Under the pieces are notes generated by a model. That model was not told where the DNA came from and made no database searches. It saw nothing but the letters and a program-made list of their open reading frames with translations. Below, one piece after another: positions 61,833 through 64,000 of a stretch of DNA of 64,000 nucleotides. Source of the stretch: Pseudomonas iranensis (GTDB taxonomy: Bacteria; Pseudomonadota; Gammaproteobacteria; Pseudomonadales; Pseudomonadaceae); assembly GCF_014268585.2 (NCBI RefSeq), contig NZ_CP077092.1:3720001-3784000 (forward strand), given 5' to 3'. How positions within the stretch are numbered: position 1 is the first letter of the stretch; the number at the start of each line of letters is the position of its first letter. The position numbers and the translations under genes were made by a program.

Positions 61833-63002
61833 TTACAGATATTTCAGCCACCTGATGTCCCGCCGCCGCGCTTTCAGTGCCGAAAACCAGCGCACTGCCG
61901 GGAACAGCACCACGGCAAGAACCACCGCCGCCAGCCACACCGCCGTCACCGTCGAAAAGCCGAAATAGCTGCCCTGATTCAGGCCGAACAGCGCCACAGC
62001 GATCAGGTACAACACCTTCAACACATACAAGTGCAGCAGATAGAAAAACATCGGTGCCGAGCCGAACACCGTCAGCCAGCCAGTCCAGCGGCGACTCTGC
62101 ACGCGCTCAAAGGCGAGCAACAGCAACAGACCCGTACTCACAGTCAGCGCGAGAAACAGCAGCGACGGCGGGTATTTGGTGATGTTGAAAAAGCTCATCA
62201 GTGTCTGCACCAGCGAATCGCTGATCACCCACGGTTTTTCGCCGTAGCCGTTAATCAAGCGCAGCACCACAAAGCCCAGCAATCCACCGACCCCGGCGAT
62301 CAGCAAACGACGCTGACGCACCGCCGCGTCCATGCCGCGAGCAAACCACGGCCCCAGCGCATAGCCCAGGCCGATTACACCAATCCACGGCAGCAGCGGA
62401 TACGAGGTGCGCAGGCGCAGGGTGTCGCTGATCTCGATCCAGCCGCGGTCATGCAGAATCGCCCAAGGCACATGCATCGCCGACTCAACCGGGAAATGCA
62501 CCGCGTCGAGCAGGTTATGCCCGACGATGATCGCCACGCTCAGCGTCATCAGCAGCGCACGTGACAACCAGACCAGCAGCGCCAGCGCAATCATGCTCAG
62601 GCCGATCGCCCAGATCACTTGCAGGTAGATCACGCTCGGCGGCAACTGGAAGGTCCAGGCGAAGTTGACCAAAGTGAATTCCAGCGCCACCAGGAACAAT
62701 CCGCGCTTGAACAGAAACGCGCTGACATCGGCTTTGCCGGCGTATTTTTCACCGTACAGCCATGCCGACAAACCGGTCAGCAATACAAATACCGGCGCAC
62801 ACAAATGCGCCAATGTGCGGCTGAAAAACAGCGCCGGCTCGGTGCTGGCGATGTCCATCGGATCGGAGACCTGTCGGTGCAAGAGAAAGGTTTCACGTAC
62901 GTGATCGAGCAGCATGAACAGGATCACCAAGCCTCTGAGCGCATCAATGGATAGCAGCCGGCCAGTCGTCAATGGGGCATTACGGGGAAGCACTGGGGTC
63001 AT
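61833..63002 (-). CDS. DUF1624/heparan-glucosaminide acetyltransferase-like membrane protein
   Basis: 389 residues from the ATG at 63002, with about ten membrane helices. The N-terminal motif RLLSIDALRGLVILFMLLDH and the PVFVLLTGLSAWLYG helix near 68 are those of DUF1624/HGSNAT-like proteins, a group related to acyltransferase-3 enzymes. These move acyl groups across the inner membrane to sugars; the bacterial members are mostly uncharacterised. It stands alone between convergent sad and divergent pqiA. Confidence 0.85.
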   Translation of the reverse strand: MTPVLPRNAPLTTGRLLSIDALRGLVILFMLLDHVRETFLLHRQVSDPMDIASTEPALFFSRTLAHLCAPVFVLLTGLSAWLYGEKYAGKADVSAFLFKRGLFLVALEFTLVNFAWTFQLPPSVIYLQVIWAIGLSMIALALLVWLSRALLMTLSVAIIVGHNLLDAVHFPVESAMHVPWAILHDRGWIEISDTLRLRTSYPLLPWIGVIGLGYALGPWFARGMDAAVRQRRLLIAGVGGLLGFVVLRLINGYGEKPWVISDSLVQTLMSFFNITKYPPSLLFLALTVSTGLLLLLAFERVQSRRWTGWLTVFGSAPMFFYLLHLYVLKVLYLIAVALFGLNQGSYFGFSTVTAVWLAAVVLAVVLFPAVRWFSALKARRRDIRWLKYL

Positions 63003-63172
63003 GGATCTTTCGCAATCGAGAGGAATAACACCGGACAGCCACAACGCCGCCCGCAAATTTCGCGTTACCTTATAACACCAGAAAAACAAAACCCAAACAT
63101 GCATCATCGAAGTTGCCCATCAGCGCCAGCCTTCTATAGTGAACAGGTCCGCCCTGCCCTTGAGCGCTGTCC

Positions 63173-63769
63173 ATGGTCAATACCGAACACCTGATCATCT
63201 GCGAGCACTGTGATTGCGTGTACGAGAAAGTCGTGCTCGCCAAACATCAGAAAACCCTGTGCGTGCGCTGCGGTGGCGTGCTGCAGCGCTTCAACGGCCT
63301 GACCATCGAGCAGCGTCTGGCCCTGACGTTCACGGCGGCGATGCTGTGGCTGTTTGCCAATTTCTATCCGGTGATGAGCATCAGCCTCAAAGGCATGAAA
63401 AACAGCGCGACCCTATGGGATTCGGTGCTCGCGCTGAGCCAGGGGCCGATCACCTTTATCGCCATGGTCGCGGCGATCGCAATCATCATCGCCCCGGCAT
63501 TTCAGCTGGTGTTGCTGGTCTGGGTGTTGAGTTTCGCCCTCGGCATGAGGCGGGCACCGGGGTTCAATCTGTGCATGCGCTGGCTGGAAACCCTGCGCCC
63601 GTGGAGCATGCTCGAGGTGTGCCTGCTGGGCGCGATGGTCGCGGTGTTCAAACTCGCCGGCCTGCTCGATGTGCTGCCGGGGATCGGCCTGTTCGCCCTG
63701 GCGGTGCTGAGCCTGATGATGATCCGCATTGCCGGCCGTGACATCCGCGAACTCTGGGACATTTTATGA
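63173..63769 (+). CDS. pqiA: PqiA-family inner-membrane protein, first subunit
   Basis: 198 residues: a zinc-ribbon N-terminus (CEHCDC and CVRCGG) and four membrane helices, i.e. one half of classical PqiA. In E. coli PqiA (with PqiB, an MCE protein) serves lipid transport between membranes and is induced by paraquat. Here the two halves are separate coupled genes: the next begins in the overlapping ATGA. ATG at 63173 is used. Confidence 0.92.
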   Translation: MVNTEHLIICEHCDCVYEKVVLAKHQKTLCVRCGGVLQRFNGLTIEQRLALTFTAAMLWLFANFYPVMSISLKGMKNSATLWDSVLALSQGPITFIAMVAAIAIIIAPAFQLVLLVWVLSFALGMRRAPGFNLCMRWLETLRPWSMLEVCLLGAMVAVFKLAGLLDVLPGIGLFALAVLSLMMIRIAGRDIRELWDIL

Positions 63770-64000
63770 AGCGTCCACCGACCGCCAGCGAACTCAACCT
63801 GTGCCTCTGCCACAGCTGTGGCCTGGCCTGCGATATGACCGACGAGCCACACGAGTGCCCGCGCTGCGATGCGCCGCTGCATCGGCGCAAAACCAATTCG
63901 CTGACGCGCACCTGGGCGTACATGCTCGCCGCGCTGGCGTTTTATGTTCCCGCCAATCTGCTGCCGGTGATGAATACGGTGATGCTCGGCAACGGCGCCG
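63766..64000 (+). CDS. pqiA: PqiA-family inner-membrane protein, second subunit (3' end outside window)
   Basis: The first 78 codons are visible: a zinc ribbon (CLCHSCG, CPRCD), then the first membrane helix (WAYMLAALAFYVPANLLPVM), the hallmark of the second PqiA half. It overlaps the first subunit by 4 bases and runs off the window. pqiB and pqiC genes are expected downstream. Confidence 0.9.
   Translation, partial: MKRPPTASELNLCLCHSCGLACDMTDEPHECPRCDAPLHRRKTNSLTRTWAYMLAALAFYVPANLLPVMNTVMLGNGA

Overview
The window looks like chromosome of a Pseudomonas of the P. fluorescens group. The core genes are GC-rich with a strong C/G third-position preference. The REP-type repeats built on GTGGGAGCGAGCCTGCTCGC, a 272-residue esterase closely resembling the P. 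fluorescens aryl esterase as I remember it, and the cbs/cystathionine-lyase and map/parD-like pairs all fit that genus. The assignment is from memory of gene families; no search was run.

Layout. (a) 1-10.3 kb: a catabolic cluster: alpha/beta hydrolase, aldehyde dehydrogenase, flavin reductase, PcaC-like protein, GntR/FCD regulator, Nudix hydrolase, DUF1330 protein, RibB with a degenerate GTP cyclohydrolase II domain, and a polyamine-type ABC importer. (b) 10.5-25 kb: map with a ParD-like gene, a cobalamin riboswitch with a BtuFCD-type importer, metE, cbs and cystathionine gamma-lyase, a small lipoprotein, a divergent hybrid kinase/LuxR pair, a YfeH-type symporter, an AraC regulator and a small unknown gene. 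(c) 25.8-33.7 kb: terC, an orphan SpuD-like binding protein, then an NCS1 permease, a second flavin reductase, a chemoreceptor and a luciferase-like monooxygenase. (d) 33.9-57.5 kb: a contact-dependent inhibition (CDI) locus on the minus strand: cdiB, a very large cdiA, its immunity gene, and about 13 kb of displaced toxin-tail/immunity cassettes with lower GC. (e) 57.7-64 kb: esterase, glutathione transferase, LysR/sad pair, a DUF1624-like membrane protein and pqiA genes.

Two systems stand out. First, regions (a) and (c), 18 kb apart, share one operator, ATTATGGTATWCCAA, five times. In four clear cases it fills the 16-bp spacer of a sigma70-like promoter; in the fifth it overlaps a weaker one. 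The linked units encode two transporters, a chemoreceptor, a flavin-dependent monooxygenase, a flavin reductase and riboflavin-precursor synthesis. This looks like a single undescribed regulon for uptake, sensing and oxidation of one compound, probably controlled by the GntR/FCD protein at 3115-3879. The substrate cannot be read from the sequence.

Second, the CDI locus carries about ten orphan modules in different states of decay: an intact EndoU-type module with a 755-bp stretch almost identical to cdiA, a frameshifted NucA/NucB-type DNase tail with a SUKH-like immunity gene, and a 1-kb duplicated module. A roughly 47-bp palindrome (GGGGACAGACCACG arms) punctuates the modules. The cdiA gene itself has a one-base frameshift inside its secretion domain.
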